A stretch of DNA of 15,256 bases from Hungatella sp. UBA3402 (lineage in GTDB: Bacteria > Bacillota > Clostridia > Lachnospirales > Lachnospiraceae), in contig DEPC01000069.1 in NCBI GenBank assembly GCA_002358555.1, forward strand, positions 1 through 15,256, written 5' to 3'. The notes under the pieces are model-generated. The model was not told the DNA's origin. It saw only the letters and a program-made list of their open reading frames with translations, and did not search any database. Made by a program: the position numbers and the translations under genes. This document shows, in pieces, positions 1-6,995 of the stretch (its first letter is position 1; each line of letters starts with the position of its first letter).

Positions 1-369
1 GACACTGACCCGCTTGTTACCTTCTTGGACATAAAAGCGATTCATAAATTCATAAGCTACAATAGGGTCTCTGATTCCATCATTAATCTGATGATCATAT
101 AAAGCTGCCCATTTTGCTCCAAATTCCGATTGTTCTGTCAAAAGAGGCATGAAATTGCTGGCAAATGCATTGGTGCGTCCTTCTGTTTTTGTTCCTATAA
201 TCTTATTCAACGGAATATCCATCAATCCCAAACTTACTTCTGATACAATCTTTGTGTAAGATAAAATATTATCTAATACTGGAAGATAGGGATACTGTCC
301 TTTTGTCAGAGAATCCTGGTAATGCTTACGCCCCCGCTTTAACGCGCCTATATAATCATATAAAGCCAT
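1..369 (-). CDS. N-terminal fragment of a BMP-family / ParB-like domain protein
   Basis: This is the first 123 codons of a gene that continues past the left edge. It begins MALYDYIGALKRGRK and the visible part ends YVQEGNKRVSV. The start is well supported: a strong AAGGAGGT sits about six bases upstream. There is no signal peptide or membrane segment, so the N-terminus looks cytoplasmic. From memory, this N-terminal block (YPYLPVLD, VSLGLMDIPL, GRTNAF, EGNKRVSV) occurs in lachnospiral proteins annotated as BMP-family ABC transporter substrate-binding proteins, where a ParB-like segment precedes the ligand-binding domain. The GNKR element recalls the ParB GERR box. The BMP part is not visible, so the product name is an inference. 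It lies 94 bases downstream of the NSS transporter on the same strand, and no terminator is seen between them, so co-transcription is possible. Confidence 0.6.
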   Translation of the reverse strand, partial: MALYDYIGALKRGRKHYQDSLTKGQYPYLPVLDNILSYTKIVSEVSLGLMDIPLNKIIGTKTEGRTNAFASNFMPLLTEQSEFGAKWAALYDHQINDGIRDPIVAYEFMNRFYVQEGNKRVSV

Positions 370-463
370 TTTAAGACCTCCTTATTCCTAATTTCCTTGC
401 TCAACTTTTTCATTCCCAATGTATTATCTCAGCATTATTTATAGTATCTTTTTTATCGTTTTT

Positions 464-1843
464 TCACCCAATTCCCCCATATAAAATCCCCAGCACAAAT
501 ACAAACACTGCCAAGGGAACATAGACAAATTTTCCAAGATTTCCAAACCATTTTCCCAAAGGCTTCTCTCTTCCCTCGGAAAGCTCCTCTCCAATCTCCT
601 GCCAGCCAAGGACATAATAGATAGAAAATGCCCCTAAAAGCGCTCCAAATGGTACTACAAGAATGGTAATAAAATCCATCCAAGCTCCCACTGTTCCTTC
701 GTCCTCAATAAACACTCCCACACCTAGAGCTACTATGCCACATAAAGCAGCCATCATAGAATGAGGAAGTCCAAAACGGGTTTGCCATGATTCACAGACT
801 GCCTCAAACATATTGATAAGGCTGGTAATCCCTGCAAATGCCACAGATATAAAGAAAAATACTGCAAATACATTTCCAAAAGGCATCTGAGCAAATACTT
901 TAGGCAAAGTGATAAACATCAGTGGCGGTCCACTGGCAGGTTCTATTCTAAAGGCAAACACTGCAGGCATAATTGCCAGTCCTGCTAACATGGCAGCTAT
1001 GGTATCAAACACTGCTGTATTGATAGATGCTTTGGGAATATCTTCCTCTCTGCTTAAATAAGAGCCATAGACAATCATTCCTGAACCAGTAATGGAAAGA
1101 GAAAAAAATGCCTGTCCCATTGCCATGACCCAGGTATCTGCTTTAAGCAAATATTCCCATTTAGGAATAAATAGAAACTGATAGCCAGCACTTGCTCCTT
1201 CTAAAAAAAATACCCGAACAGCTAATATGATAAACAGGCAAAAAAATGCAGGCATCAGCACCTTATTGATTTTTTCAATTCCTTTTGTCGCCCCCACAAT
1301 CAAAAGACCACATGCAATTATCACCACCAGAGTATGACAGGGAATATTGCCAAATGCCGAAGACATTTCTCCAAAAAATGTCGCTGGTTCCTTTAAAAAT
1401 AATTCTCCTGTCAGTCCAGCTCCTAAAGTCCGCAAAACCCATCCCAAAATTACGGAATAACCAATGGCAATTCCAAGAGAACCCATAAGGGGAATCCACC
1501 CCAAAATATATCCCAATTTTCCCTTTCCTCTGCTATTCCAGCAGTATTCATAAGAACCTAAAGTTCCTGTTCCTGCCCTGCGTCCCACTGCAAATTCTGC
1601 TGAAAGTCCTACTAAACCAAACAATGCAATAAAAAATAGATAAGGGATTAAAAATGCAGCTCCTCCATACTGTCCAAGGCGATATGGGAACAACCAGATA
1701 TTCCCCATGCCCACTGCAGAACCTACACATGCTAGTACAAATCCCAAAGAATCTTGGAAGCTGCCATTTTGATGAAGGTGACTCCCTGCCTTGTGTTTCT
1801 GTAGATGCTGACTTTTCTGTTTCTTTAGGTTTTTTAAATCCAT
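464..1843 (-). CDS. Sodium-dependent transporter, neurotransmitter:sodium symporter (NSS/SNF) family
   Basis: A 459-residue polytopic membrane protein expected to import an amino acid or related solute with sodium in the LeuT fold. The N-terminal tail (residues 1-30) is rich in Lys, His and Gln and precedes TM1, which carries the family signature GSAVGMGNIW (41-50) followed by FPYRLGQYGGAAF. The unwound GSAVGMGN stretch supplies the sodium and substrate contacts in characterised members. At about 460 residues it fits the short bacterial branch with 11 rather than 12 helices, though I have not counted helices rigorously. Position 51 is Leu where LeuT has the extracellular-gate Arg30. The start is preceded by AAGGATG about eight bases upstream. 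A well-spaced promoter (1952-1980) and a palindrome (1988-2010) lie upstream. The substrate cannot be told from sequence. Confidence 0.95.
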   Translation of the reverse strand: MDLKNLKKQKSQHLQKHKAGSHLHQNGSFQDSLGFVLACVGSAVGMGNIWLFPYRLGQYGGAAFLIPYLFFIALFGLVGLSAEFAVGRRAGTGTLGSYEYCWNSRGKGKLGYILGWIPLMGSLGIAIGYSVILGWVLRTLGAGLTGELFLKEPATFFGEMSSAFGNIPCHTLVVIIACGLLIVGATKGIEKINKVLMPAFFCLFIILAVRVFFLEGASAGYQFLFIPKWEYLLKADTWVMAMGQAFFSLSITGSGMIVYGSYLSREEDIPKASINTAVFDTIAAMLAGLAIMPAVFAFRIEPASGPPLMFITLPKVFAQMPFGNVFAVFFFISVAFAGITSLINMFEAVCESWQTRFGLPHSMMAALCGIVALGVGVFIEDEGTVGAWMDFITILVVPFGALLGAFSIYYVLGWQEIGEELSEGREKPLGKWFGNLGKFVYVPLAVFVFVLGILYGGIG

Positions 1844-1951
1844 ACAGTTTTCATCCTTTTCTTTTTATAGGCATTTCAAAAAATTTTCTTTTTTTCTGTC
1901 TTTTTATCTTGGTTTTCAAGAATGCTTTTCTCTTGCTTTATACTCTCGTTT

Positions 1952-1980
1952 AGTATATACCAGCAGCACAGATTTGTAAA
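1952..1980 (-). promoter_or_regulatory. Sigma-A-type promoter for the NSS transporter
   Basis: On the minus strand a -35 TTTACA (1975-1980) is followed by a 17-base spacer and a -10 TATACT (1952-1957). This gives a leader of roughly 100 nt before the ATG at 1843. Spacing and both hexamers are close to consensus. Confidence 0.72.
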
Positions 1981-1987
1981 CATAGAA

Positions 1988-2010
1988 GTCAGCAATTACC
2001 TATTGCTGAC
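1988..2010. repeat. Perfect 9-bp inverted repeat, candidate operator
   Basis: GTCAGCAAT (1988-1996) and ATTGCTGAC (2002-2010) flank a 5-base centre. No T-tract follows on either strand, so it is not an intrinsic terminator. It ends seven bases upstream of the NSS -35 box. A dyad binding site for a regulator of the transporter, or of both divergent genes, is the simplest reading; no regulator is encoded in the window. Confidence 0.55.
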
Positions 2011-2169
2011 AGGCAATTTCAAATGAGCATAAGCTGTTATAGATTTTCCTTTCAGAGAATGTATATTTGTGGTAAACTATTTATTAGTATCTGTAGTTTG
2101 TAGAGTATGCCTTTCTATTTCAACAATAACTACTACAAGTAGATTCTATTCTATTAAAGGAGGAAGCAC

Positions 2170-3027
2170 ATGAGTCAAACCTACAACAAATTAGTAAAAT
2201 GTTACAAGAGTGTAAAGAAGAAAATAAAATTCCAACCAAAGATAGCATTGGTGCTGGGTTCTGGATTAGGCGATTATGTAAAAGAAGTGCAGGTGACAGC
2301 TACCCTGGACTATTCAGATATTGAAGGTTTTCCAGTATCTACGGTTCCTGGCCATAAAGGGAGATTTGTATTTGGCTATGTAAAAAAAGTTCCTGTGGTT
2401 ATTATGCAGGGAAGAGTTCATTATTATGAAGGTTATGCGATGGAAGATGTAGTTCTTCCTATCCGGCTTATGAAAATGATGGGGGCAGAAGTTCTATTTT
2501 TGACCAATGCAGCAGGTGGAGTCAATGAACATTTTCATGCAGGAGAATTGATGCTCATCAAAGACCAGATTAGCTCTTTCATACCTTCTCCTCTTATTGG
2601 GCCAAATATTGATGAACTAGGTGTGCGTTTCCCAGATATGAGTGAAATTTACAATAAAGAACTGCGTGGTCTAATCAAAAAGGCTGCAAAAAAGCTGGAT
2701 ATTCCTCTACAAAAAGGTGTCTATATACAGCTATCCGGCCCAGCCTATGAATCTTCTGCCGAGATTCTCATGTGTCGAATGTTAGGGGCAGATGCTGTGG
2801 GGATGAGTACTGCCTGTGAAGCTCTGGCTGCCAATCATATGGGCATGAAAATCTGCGGCATTTCCTTTATCTCCAATCTAGCTTGTGGATTAACAGATAA
2901 GCCATTAAGCCACAAAGAAGTCCAGGAAGCAGCAGACTTAGTTGCCCCTCTGTTTGAACGCTTAGTAACAGAATCTATCATTTCCATAGGAAAAACATTA
3001 AAACTATCAAGCAAGAAAAACAAATGA
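2170..3027 (+). CDS. punA: Purine nucleoside phosphorylase (trimeric, 6-oxopurine type)
   Basis: 285 residues, the usual length for the trimeric low-molecular-mass class (EC 2.4.2.1), which splits (deoxy)inosine and (deoxy)guanosine with phosphate to base and (deoxy)ribose-1-phosphate in the cytoplasm. Visible landmarks are the phosphate loop GSGLG (30-34), GHKGR (61-65), GRVHYYEGY (81-89), NAAGG (113-117), GPAYES with the base-contacting Glu194 (190-195), VGMST (210-214) and the SNLACG segment (235-240). Asn236 matches Asn243 of mammalian PNP, which favours 6-oxopurines over adenosine. The ATG has a strong AAAGGAGG site about six bases upstream. It heads a plus-strand cluster with udk 67 bases downstream, which suggests a nucleoside-salvage unit. 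The C-terminal tail is Lys/Ser-rich and outside the conserved fold. Confidence 0.95.
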   Translation: MSQTYNKLVKCYKSVKKKIKFQPKIALVLGSGLGDYVKEVQVTATLDYSDIEGFPVSTVPGHKGRFVFGYVKKVPVVIMQGRVHYYEGYAMEDVVLPIRLMKMMGAEVLFLTNAAGGVNEHFHAGELMLIKDQISSFIPSPLIGPNIDELGVRFPDMSEIYNKELRGLIKKAAKKLDIPLQKGVYIQLSGPAYESSAEILMCRMLGADAVGMSTACEALAANHMGMKICGISFISNLACGLTDKPLSHKEVQEAADLVAPLFERLVTESIISIGKTLKLSSKKNK

Positions 3028-3094
3028 AACTATCAGGAATTGCCACAATAAAAAAGGCGTTCTATAAAAAATAGCCTAGTCTAGGAGGCCAAAG

Positions 3095-3715
3095 ATGAAA
3101 ACAGTGATTATAGGAATTGCGGGAGGTACTGGTTCTGGAAAATCTACATTTACCAACCGACTAAGGGAAGCTTTTCAAGAAGATGTAGCAGTTCTGTATC
3201 ATGATAATTATTATCGGGCTCAAGATGATATTCCTTTTGAGGAGCGCAAAAAAGTAAACTATGACCATCCAGCTGCTTTTGAAACAGAGCTTTTGCTCAA
3301 GCAATTACAGGAGCTCAAAGAAGGAAAATCTATCAAATGTCCAGTCTATGACTATTCTCAGCATAATCGTTCCGCCAAAGTGATAGTGGTAGAACCAAGG
3401 AGAGTAATCCTTTTAGAAGGAATTCTGGTGTTAGCTGACGAAAAGCTGCGTCGTCTTCTTGATATTAAAGTCTATGTGGAAGCTGATGCTGACGAGCGAA
3501 TTTTAAGACGAGTAATCCGAGATGTAAAAGAGCGTGGACGAGATATAGAAGGAGTTGCTGAACAGTATTTGACTACTGTAAAACCTATGCATTATCTGTA
3601 TGTGGAGCCAACCAGAGCCATGGCAGATATTGTTATCAACAGTGGCAAGAATCCAGTAGCATTTGAGATGGTAAAAAATAATATTGAAAAAATTATTGCT
3701 GCTTCTTCTCTATAA
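3095..3715 (+). CDS. udk: Uridine kinase family protein (uridine/cytidine kinase)
   Basis: 206 residues, matching bacterial uridine kinase (EC 2.7.1.48), which phosphorylates uridine and cytidine to UMP and CMP with a nucleoside triphosphate. The P-loop GGTGSGKST is at residues 10-18, the substrate loop HDNYYR at 36-41, and YDHPAAF at 56-62. A YDYSQHNRS motif typical of the family follows, then the VILLEGILVL strand around residues 103-112. The lid region carries RRVIRDVKERGR. The start follows an AGGAGG site seven to eight bases upstream. It lies between punA and the DUF436 gene on the same strand. Pairing a phosphorylase with a kinase in one unit fits recovery of purine bases and pyrimidine nucleotides from scavenged nucleosides. 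Some udk paralogues in Clostridia have unproven substrates, so the exact nucleoside is inferred. Confidence 0.9.
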   Translation: MKTVIIGIAGGTGSGKSTFTNRLREAFQEDVAVLYHDNYYRAQDDIPFEERKKVNYDHPAAFETELLLKQLQELKEGKSIKCPVYDYSQHNRSAKVIVVEPRRVILLEGILVLADEKLRRLLDIKVYVEADADERILRRVIRDVKERGRDIEGVAEQYLTTVKPMHYLYVEPTRAMADIVINSGKNPVAFEMVKNNIEKIIAASSL

Positions 3716-3779
3716 TATTATTCCAATTCACTTTTGTGTTTCCTAGTAAATTTGATGGATAAACATATAAGGAGATGGA

Positions 3780-3869
3780 ATGATAGTATGGAAATTAACA
3801 GGGAATAGAAACTATACCCCACTTAATAAAGCATTGCCAGAAAGGGGAAACCTATGTCGCAAGATATAA
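3780..3869 (+). CDS. Possible 29-aa leader peptide overlapping the DUF436 start
   Basis: An ATG at 3780 lies five bases after a clean AAGGAG (3769-3774). It opens a 29-codon frame (MIVWKLTGNRNYTPLNKALP and on) that ends with TAA at 3867-3869. The stop is 16 bases inside the next gene, in a different frame, so translating ribosomes would run over that gene's own start and binding site. This geometry suits translational coupling or a leader peptide. There is no recognisable domain. The main support is the ribosome binding site and position; it could be chance. Confidence 0.3.
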   Translation: MIVWKLTGNRNYTPLNKALPERGNLCRKI

Positions 3870-4474
3870 AAGAGAATATGATATCTCAACAAGAAACCAA
3901 AGAACAGTTCCAACTTTTAGAAGATTTGGAACGATTCAAATCTCAGAGCTATCAGGCAGCAACAGAAATCTTACAAGCAGGAAAGGTGAAGCCTGGTCAG
4001 CTGTTTGTGGTGGGATGCTCCACTAGTGAAGTGTGTGGTGGAAAAATCGGAACTGCCTCTAGTCCAAAAGCCGCCCAGGCAGTATTTGAGGGAATTTGGA
4101 AAGCTGCAAAGGAAAAAGGAGTATGGCTGGCTGCCCAATGCTGTGAACATCTCAACCGAGCGTTAATTCTGGAACAAGAGGCAGCAGACCAATATGGCTA
4201 TGAAGAAGTCAATGTAGTTCCTCAACCAAAAGCAGGAGGGTCTTTTGCCACAGCCGCTTATCATGCATTTTCTCATCCTGTTGCTGTGGAACATATAAAA
4301 GCTCATGTGGGAATGGATATTGGAGATACACTCATTGGGATGCATCTAAAAGATGTCGCGGTTCCTGTGAGAATTGCTGTAAAAGCAATAGGGGAAGCCC
4401 ATGTGGTATGCGCCAGAACCAGACCGAAGTTTGTAGGAGGTGAACGGGCTAGATATGATTTAGGGAAGATGTAA
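3854..4474 (+). CDS. DUF436 / TIGR01440 family protein (UPF0340, YwlG-like)
   Basis: A 206-residue soluble protein of the DUF436 (UPF0340) family, whose B. subtilis member is YwlG. No biochemical role is established to my knowledge. Family hallmarks are visible: VGCSTSEVCGGKIGT (53-67), the Cys/His-containing QCCEHLNRAL (95-104), VPQPKAGGSFAT (122-133), and a C-terminal ARTRPKFVGGERARYDLG (187-204). The conserved Cys, His and Glu residues with glycine-rich loops suggest an enzyme or ligand-binding site, but that is inference. The first 20 residues are outside the conserved region. The ATG is preceded by AAGGGG about eight bases upstream, and a small ORF with its own site overlaps this start. 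It is the last gene before a strong terminator, so it may share a transcript with punA and udk. Confidence 0.85.
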   Translation: MSQDIKENMISQQETKEQFQLLEDLERFKSQSYQAATEILQAGKVKPGQLFVVGCSTSEVCGGKIGTASSPKAAQAVFEGIWKAAKEKGVWLAAQCCEHLNRALILEQEAADQYGYEEVNVVPQPKAGGSFATAAYHAFSHPVAVEHIKAHVGMDIGDTLIGMHLKDVAVPVRIAVKAIGEAHVVCARTRPKFVGGERARYDLGKM

Positions 4475-4480
4475 AAACTT

Positions 4481-4536
4481 AAAAAGGAGCTGTTATACAA
4501 AAGATTATTAAAATCTTTGTAAATCAGCCCTTTTTT
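4481..4536 (+). terminator. Intrinsic terminator closing the punA-udk-DUF436 cluster
   Basis: AAAAAGGAGCTG (4481-4492) pairs with CAGCCCTTTTTT (4525-4536) with one mismatch. An inner stem of ACAAA/TTTGT and AGAT/ATCT type extends it. The run of six T closes the structure on the plus strand. The upstream A-tract could give weaker activity on the minus strand. Confidence 0.85.
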
Positions 4537-4583
4537 CTTTGTCATCATTTTCTCTTTTAACAATGACTTCTATAATCATGAAA

Positions 4584-4615
4584 AGACTGCAGCCCCCTAT
4601 CTCCTGCTGCAGTCT
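4584..4615 (-). terminator. Hairpin, probable terminator of the lipoprotein gene
   Basis: AGACTGCAGC (4584-4593) and GCTGCAGTCT (4606-4615) form a perfect 10-bp stem with a 12-base loop. On the minus strand it lies 27 bases after the lipoprotein stop and is followed by TTTT, a short tract. On the plus strand it is followed by a broken T-rich stretch. A weak or bidirectional terminator is likely. Confidence 0.55.
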
Positions 4616-4641
4616 CTTTATTTATATACCCGTTATACAAT

Positions 4642-4974
4642 TTATCGTCTTTCCTCAGAAGTGTTGGAAGCATCAGAGCCATCTATCATATCATCTACAC
4701 CTCGCTCCACATCATCCATCATTCCGCCAATCACTCCAGTACTACTCTCCTCCTGGTTGTTATTGGTTCGTCCATTTGTTCCATTGCTAGAACCAGTTCC
4801 ATTAGTAGTTCCAGTGGTAGTTTCTCCAGAACCACTTCCAGTAGCAGTAGTGCTTTGGGTAGAGCCAGAGGAGTTATTACTGCTGCCAGAATTATTATCG
4901 CTGCTACAAGCTGTTAATGCAAGCATGGACATGGTAAGCAAAATAGTAAACATGCAGATTCTGATTTTCTTCAT
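4642..4974 (-). CDS. Small low-complexity lipoprotein
   Basis: 110 residues with a clear lipoprotein signal: MKKIRIC, a hydrophobic stretch, then the lipobox LTAC (20-23) with Cys23 as the acylation site, so it should be anchored on the outer face of the cytoplasmic membrane. Residues 24-80 are almost entirely Ser, Thr, Gly and Asn, a flexible spacer. The C-terminus (80-99, GVIGGMMDDVERGVDDM) is acidic and probably amphipathic, the only part with sequence character. The ATG follows AAAGGAG about nine bases upstream. It stands alone between dapB and the convergent DUF436 cluster. Function is unknown. The spacer-plus-short-acidic-tail layout recalls small secreted lipoproteins of Clostridia with no known role. 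Its ORF on the opposite strand is a shadow caused by the low-complexity DNA. Confidence 0.82.
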   Translation of the reverse strand: MKKIRICMFTILLTMSMLALTACSSDNNSGSSNNSSGSTQSTTATGSGSGETTTGTTNGTGSSNGTNGRTNNNQEESSTGVIGGMMDDVERGVDDMIDGSDASNTSEERR

Positions 4975-5043
4975 AATGACATTCTCCTTTCTGTTTTCTG
5001 TGTTTATTATGTACTTAGGGAGAATGTTTTATTCTTTCCTTTC

Positions 5044-5160
5044 TTATCCTCTATCTACAGTTTTTAACCATTTCTGTGCAGACGTTTCTTTTACTAGAGC
5101 TATTAAATTTCCCAAACTATCTTTTAAAAATACCTTCTTTTTATGATTAAATCTAGTCAT
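5044..5160 (-). CDS. Candidate 38-aa small protein coupled to dapB
   Basis: The dapB stop TGA (5160-5162) overlaps an ATG (5158-5160) in the TGATG arrangement typical of translational coupling. The frame runs 38 codons (MTRFNHKKKVFLKDSLGNLI and on to KWLKTVDRG) and ends with TAA at 5044-5046. The N-terminus is basic and the rest alternates hydrophobic and charged residues as a helical peptide might, unlike random AT-rich sequence. There is no separate ribosome binding site, so expression would depend on re-initiation after dapB. I do not recognise the family. It could be a chance frame. Confidence 0.4.
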   Translation of the reverse strand: MTRFNHKKKVFLKDSLGNLIALVKETSAQKWLKTVDRG

Positions 5161-5921
5161 CAATGATTATCTATCACATCTGACATATTGTAAAGGCCAG
5201 CTGGTTTTCCTGCCAAAAACTTTGCTGCCTCAATGGCTCCTTTGCCAAAAATTGCTTTTGAATATGCAGTGTGACTAAATGTCACAACCTCGTCCTTTCC
5301 TGCAAAAATCACGTCATGTTCTCCTACAATCGACCCACCACGGACTGCCGAAATACCGATTTCCTTTTCATCTCGTTTCTCATGGCGCTTTGAACGGTCA
5401 TATTCATAATGATATTCGTTATTCAGAGCTTCATTGATAGAATCTGCCAAGGCCAAAGCAGTACCACTTGGAGCATCCAATTTCTGATTATGATGCTTTT
5501 CCACAATCTCTATATCAAAATCAGAGACAGCCAAAGTTTTGGCAGCTTCTTTCACCAGCTTTAAAAGAAGATTGATTCCCAAGGACATATTGGCAGAGCG
5601 AAGCACCGCTGTCTCTTTTGCGGTCTCTGAAACCTTTTCTACCTGCTCTTTGGAAAGTCCTGTAGTGCATAATACAACTGGCATCTTTTTCTTAACACAA
5701 TAATCTAAAAGATGGTCAACCGCAGTAGCAGAAGCAAAATCCACAATCACATCTGCTTCTTCTTTTACCTCCTCCAAGGAATTGTACACTGGATAATCTT
5801 GTTTAAACTCAAGATTTTTGTCAACGCCAGCCACAATCAAGATATCCTTCTGAGCTGCTACCAATTCTGTAATTGTCCGTCCCATAGCTCCATTGCAGCC
5901 ATGCATAATCATTTTTACCAT
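5160..5921 (-). CDS. dapB: 4-hydroxy-tetrahydrodipicolinate reductase
   Basis: The second committed enzyme of the lysine/diaminopimelate pathway (EC 1.17.1.8), reducing hydroxytetrahydrodipicolinate with NAD(P)H in the cytoplasm. With the chosen start the protein has 253 residues. Landmarks are the Rossmann loop GCNGAMGR (8-15), DFASATAV (61-68), CTTG (85-88), the catalytic block EKHHNQKLDAPSGTA (141-155) with His143, His144 and Lys147, and RGGSIVGEH (195-203). I chose the ATG at 5921 because GGAG lies nine bases before it; the frame also has an ATG at 5936 (five residues longer), but nothing resembling a ribosome binding site precedes that one. It follows dapA by 86 bases and should share the lysine-controlled transcript. 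A small ORF overlaps its stop. Confidence 0.95.
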   Translation of the reverse strand: MVKMIMHGCNGAMGRTITELVAAQKDILIVAGVDKNLEFKQDYPVYNSLEEVKEEADVIVDFASATAVDHLLDYCVKKKMPVVLCTTGLSKEQVEKVSETAKETAVLRSANMSLGINLLLKLVKEAAKTLAVSDFDIEIVEKHHNQKLDAPSGTALALADSINEALNNEYHYEYDRSKRHEKRDEKEIGISAVRGGSIVGEHDVIFAGKDEVVTFSHTAYSKAIFGKGAIEAAKFLAGKPAGLYNMSDVIDNH

Positions 5922-6007
5922 TTTAAATTTCTCCATTAATTTTCTGATTACTTGCGATTAAGCTTTATTACCAAAAAGTGCTTCTCTTATCAAACAATGG
6001 GAATCGA

Positions 6008-6892
6008 CTACAAAATACCATATTCCTTCATAGCAGCAGCTAAATTTTTTTGATTGGCTGGTTCCATCTCAGTCAAAGGCATACGCAAAACTCCTACATT
6101 TTTCCCCATCAGATTCATAGCAGCTTTTACTGGAATGGCATTTACCTCACAGAATAATTGACTCACAAGGGGAACGGCATCTAATTGCAATTTTAGACTT
6201 TTCTTCACATCTCCGTCAAAAAATGCCTGGCACAGTTCATGAGTCTGTCTCGGTGCAACATTAGACAGTACAGAAATCACACCTTTCCCTCCCATGGCAA
6301 GAAGAGGAACAATCTGGTCATCATTGCCAGAATATAAATCTATACTGCCATCAGCCATGGACATCATTGTGGCAATAGAGGAAAAATTACCACTTGCCTC
6401 TTTCACTCCTACAATATTGGACACCTCTCTACACAATGTCACAATGCTTTCTGGCTTCATAGTTACTCCCGTTCTTCCTGGAATATGGTACAAAAGAATA
6501 GGAATTTTCACTGACTCTGCAATGGATGTATAATGGGCAATAAGCCCCTTCTGAGTAGCTTTATTATAATAAGGCGTCACTAGAAGAAGTCCGTCAGCTC
6601 CCGCCTTCTGCGCTTCCTGAGATAAATGGATAGCTTCTCTGGTACAATTGGAGCCAGTTCCTGCCACTACTGGAATTCTTCCCTTTACAACCTGGCAAGT
6701 ATAGCGGACTACTTCTATATGTTCTTCATGGGTCATAGTAGAAGATTCCCCTGTTGTTCCACAGGAGATAATGGCATCTGTACCTTCTGCAATCTGTTCC
6801 TCTAAAAGCTCTTCTAGCTTTTCGTAATTTATCTCACCATTGTCCTTAAATGGAGTGACAAGTGCTACCCCAGCTCCTTCAAAAATTGCCAT
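6008..6892 (-). CDS. dapA: 4-hydroxy-tetrahydrodipicolinate synthase
   Basis: Condenses pyruvate with aspartate semialdehyde, the first step specific to lysine and diaminopimelate (EC 4.3.3.7), as a TIM-barrel class I aldolase. With the ATG at 6892 the protein has 294 residues, the family norm. CGTTGES (44-50) holds the two catalytic-triad threonine positions; Tyr135 in LLYHIPGRTG and Lys164 in VGVKEASG match the catalytic Tyr and Schiff-base Lys; Arg140 matches the carboxylate-binding Arg. The start is decided by AAAGGAGG eight bases upstream; the in-frame ATG ten codons earlier has no such site. Transcription most likely begins above a lysine riboswitch (7201-7368) and passes its terminator and a 270-nt leader full of hairpins. 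High lysine should therefore shut off dapA and dapB. Confidence 0.96.
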   Translation of the reverse strand: MAIFEGAGVALVTPFKDNGEINYEKLEELLEEQIAEGTDAIISCGTTGESSTMTHEEHIEVVRYTCQVVKGRIPVVAGTGSNCTREAIHLSQEAQKAGADGLLLVTPYYNKATQKGLIAHYTSIAESVKIPILLYHIPGRTGVTMKPESIVTLCREVSNIVGVKEASGNFSSIATMMSMADGSIDLYSGNDDQIVPLLAMGGKGVISVLSNVAPRQTHELCQAFFDGDVKKSLKLQLDAVPLVSQLFCEVNAIPVKAAMNLMGKNVGVLRMPLTEMEPANQKNLAAAMKEYGIL

Positions 6893-6995
6893 AATAAAAT
6901 CCTCCTTTTGTCTTTTTGTCAATAACTGCTAAGTTTTGCTATCCAATTTCTGCATAGATTAAAACATCAAGTAGAGAAAATTTTCCATACTCGTC

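Larger units (their letters stand above)
1844..2169. other. Divergent intergenic region between the NSS transporter and punA
   Basis: This 326-base stretch has no ORF of credible coding character. It holds the NSS promoter (1952-1980, minus), a perfect 9-bp inverted repeat just upstream of that promoter, an AT-rich NSS leader of about 100 nt, and the punA ribosome binding site AAAGGAGG (2156-2163). I could not find a fully convincing punA promoter. The best candidate is an extended -10 TGGTAAACT (2070-2078) with only a poor -35 match around 2050-2055. Confidence 0.6.

Noticed and set aside
4661..5146. 161-codon plus-strand frame
   Set aside because: It is a shadow of the Ser/Thr-rich lipoprotein gene; the minus frame has a lipobox signal, a binding site and a terminator.
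6900..6960. TTGACA near 6918 as a second dapA promoter
   Set aside because: The hexamer sits on the minus strand just before the ribosome binding site, leaving no room for a -10 box upstream of the start codon.
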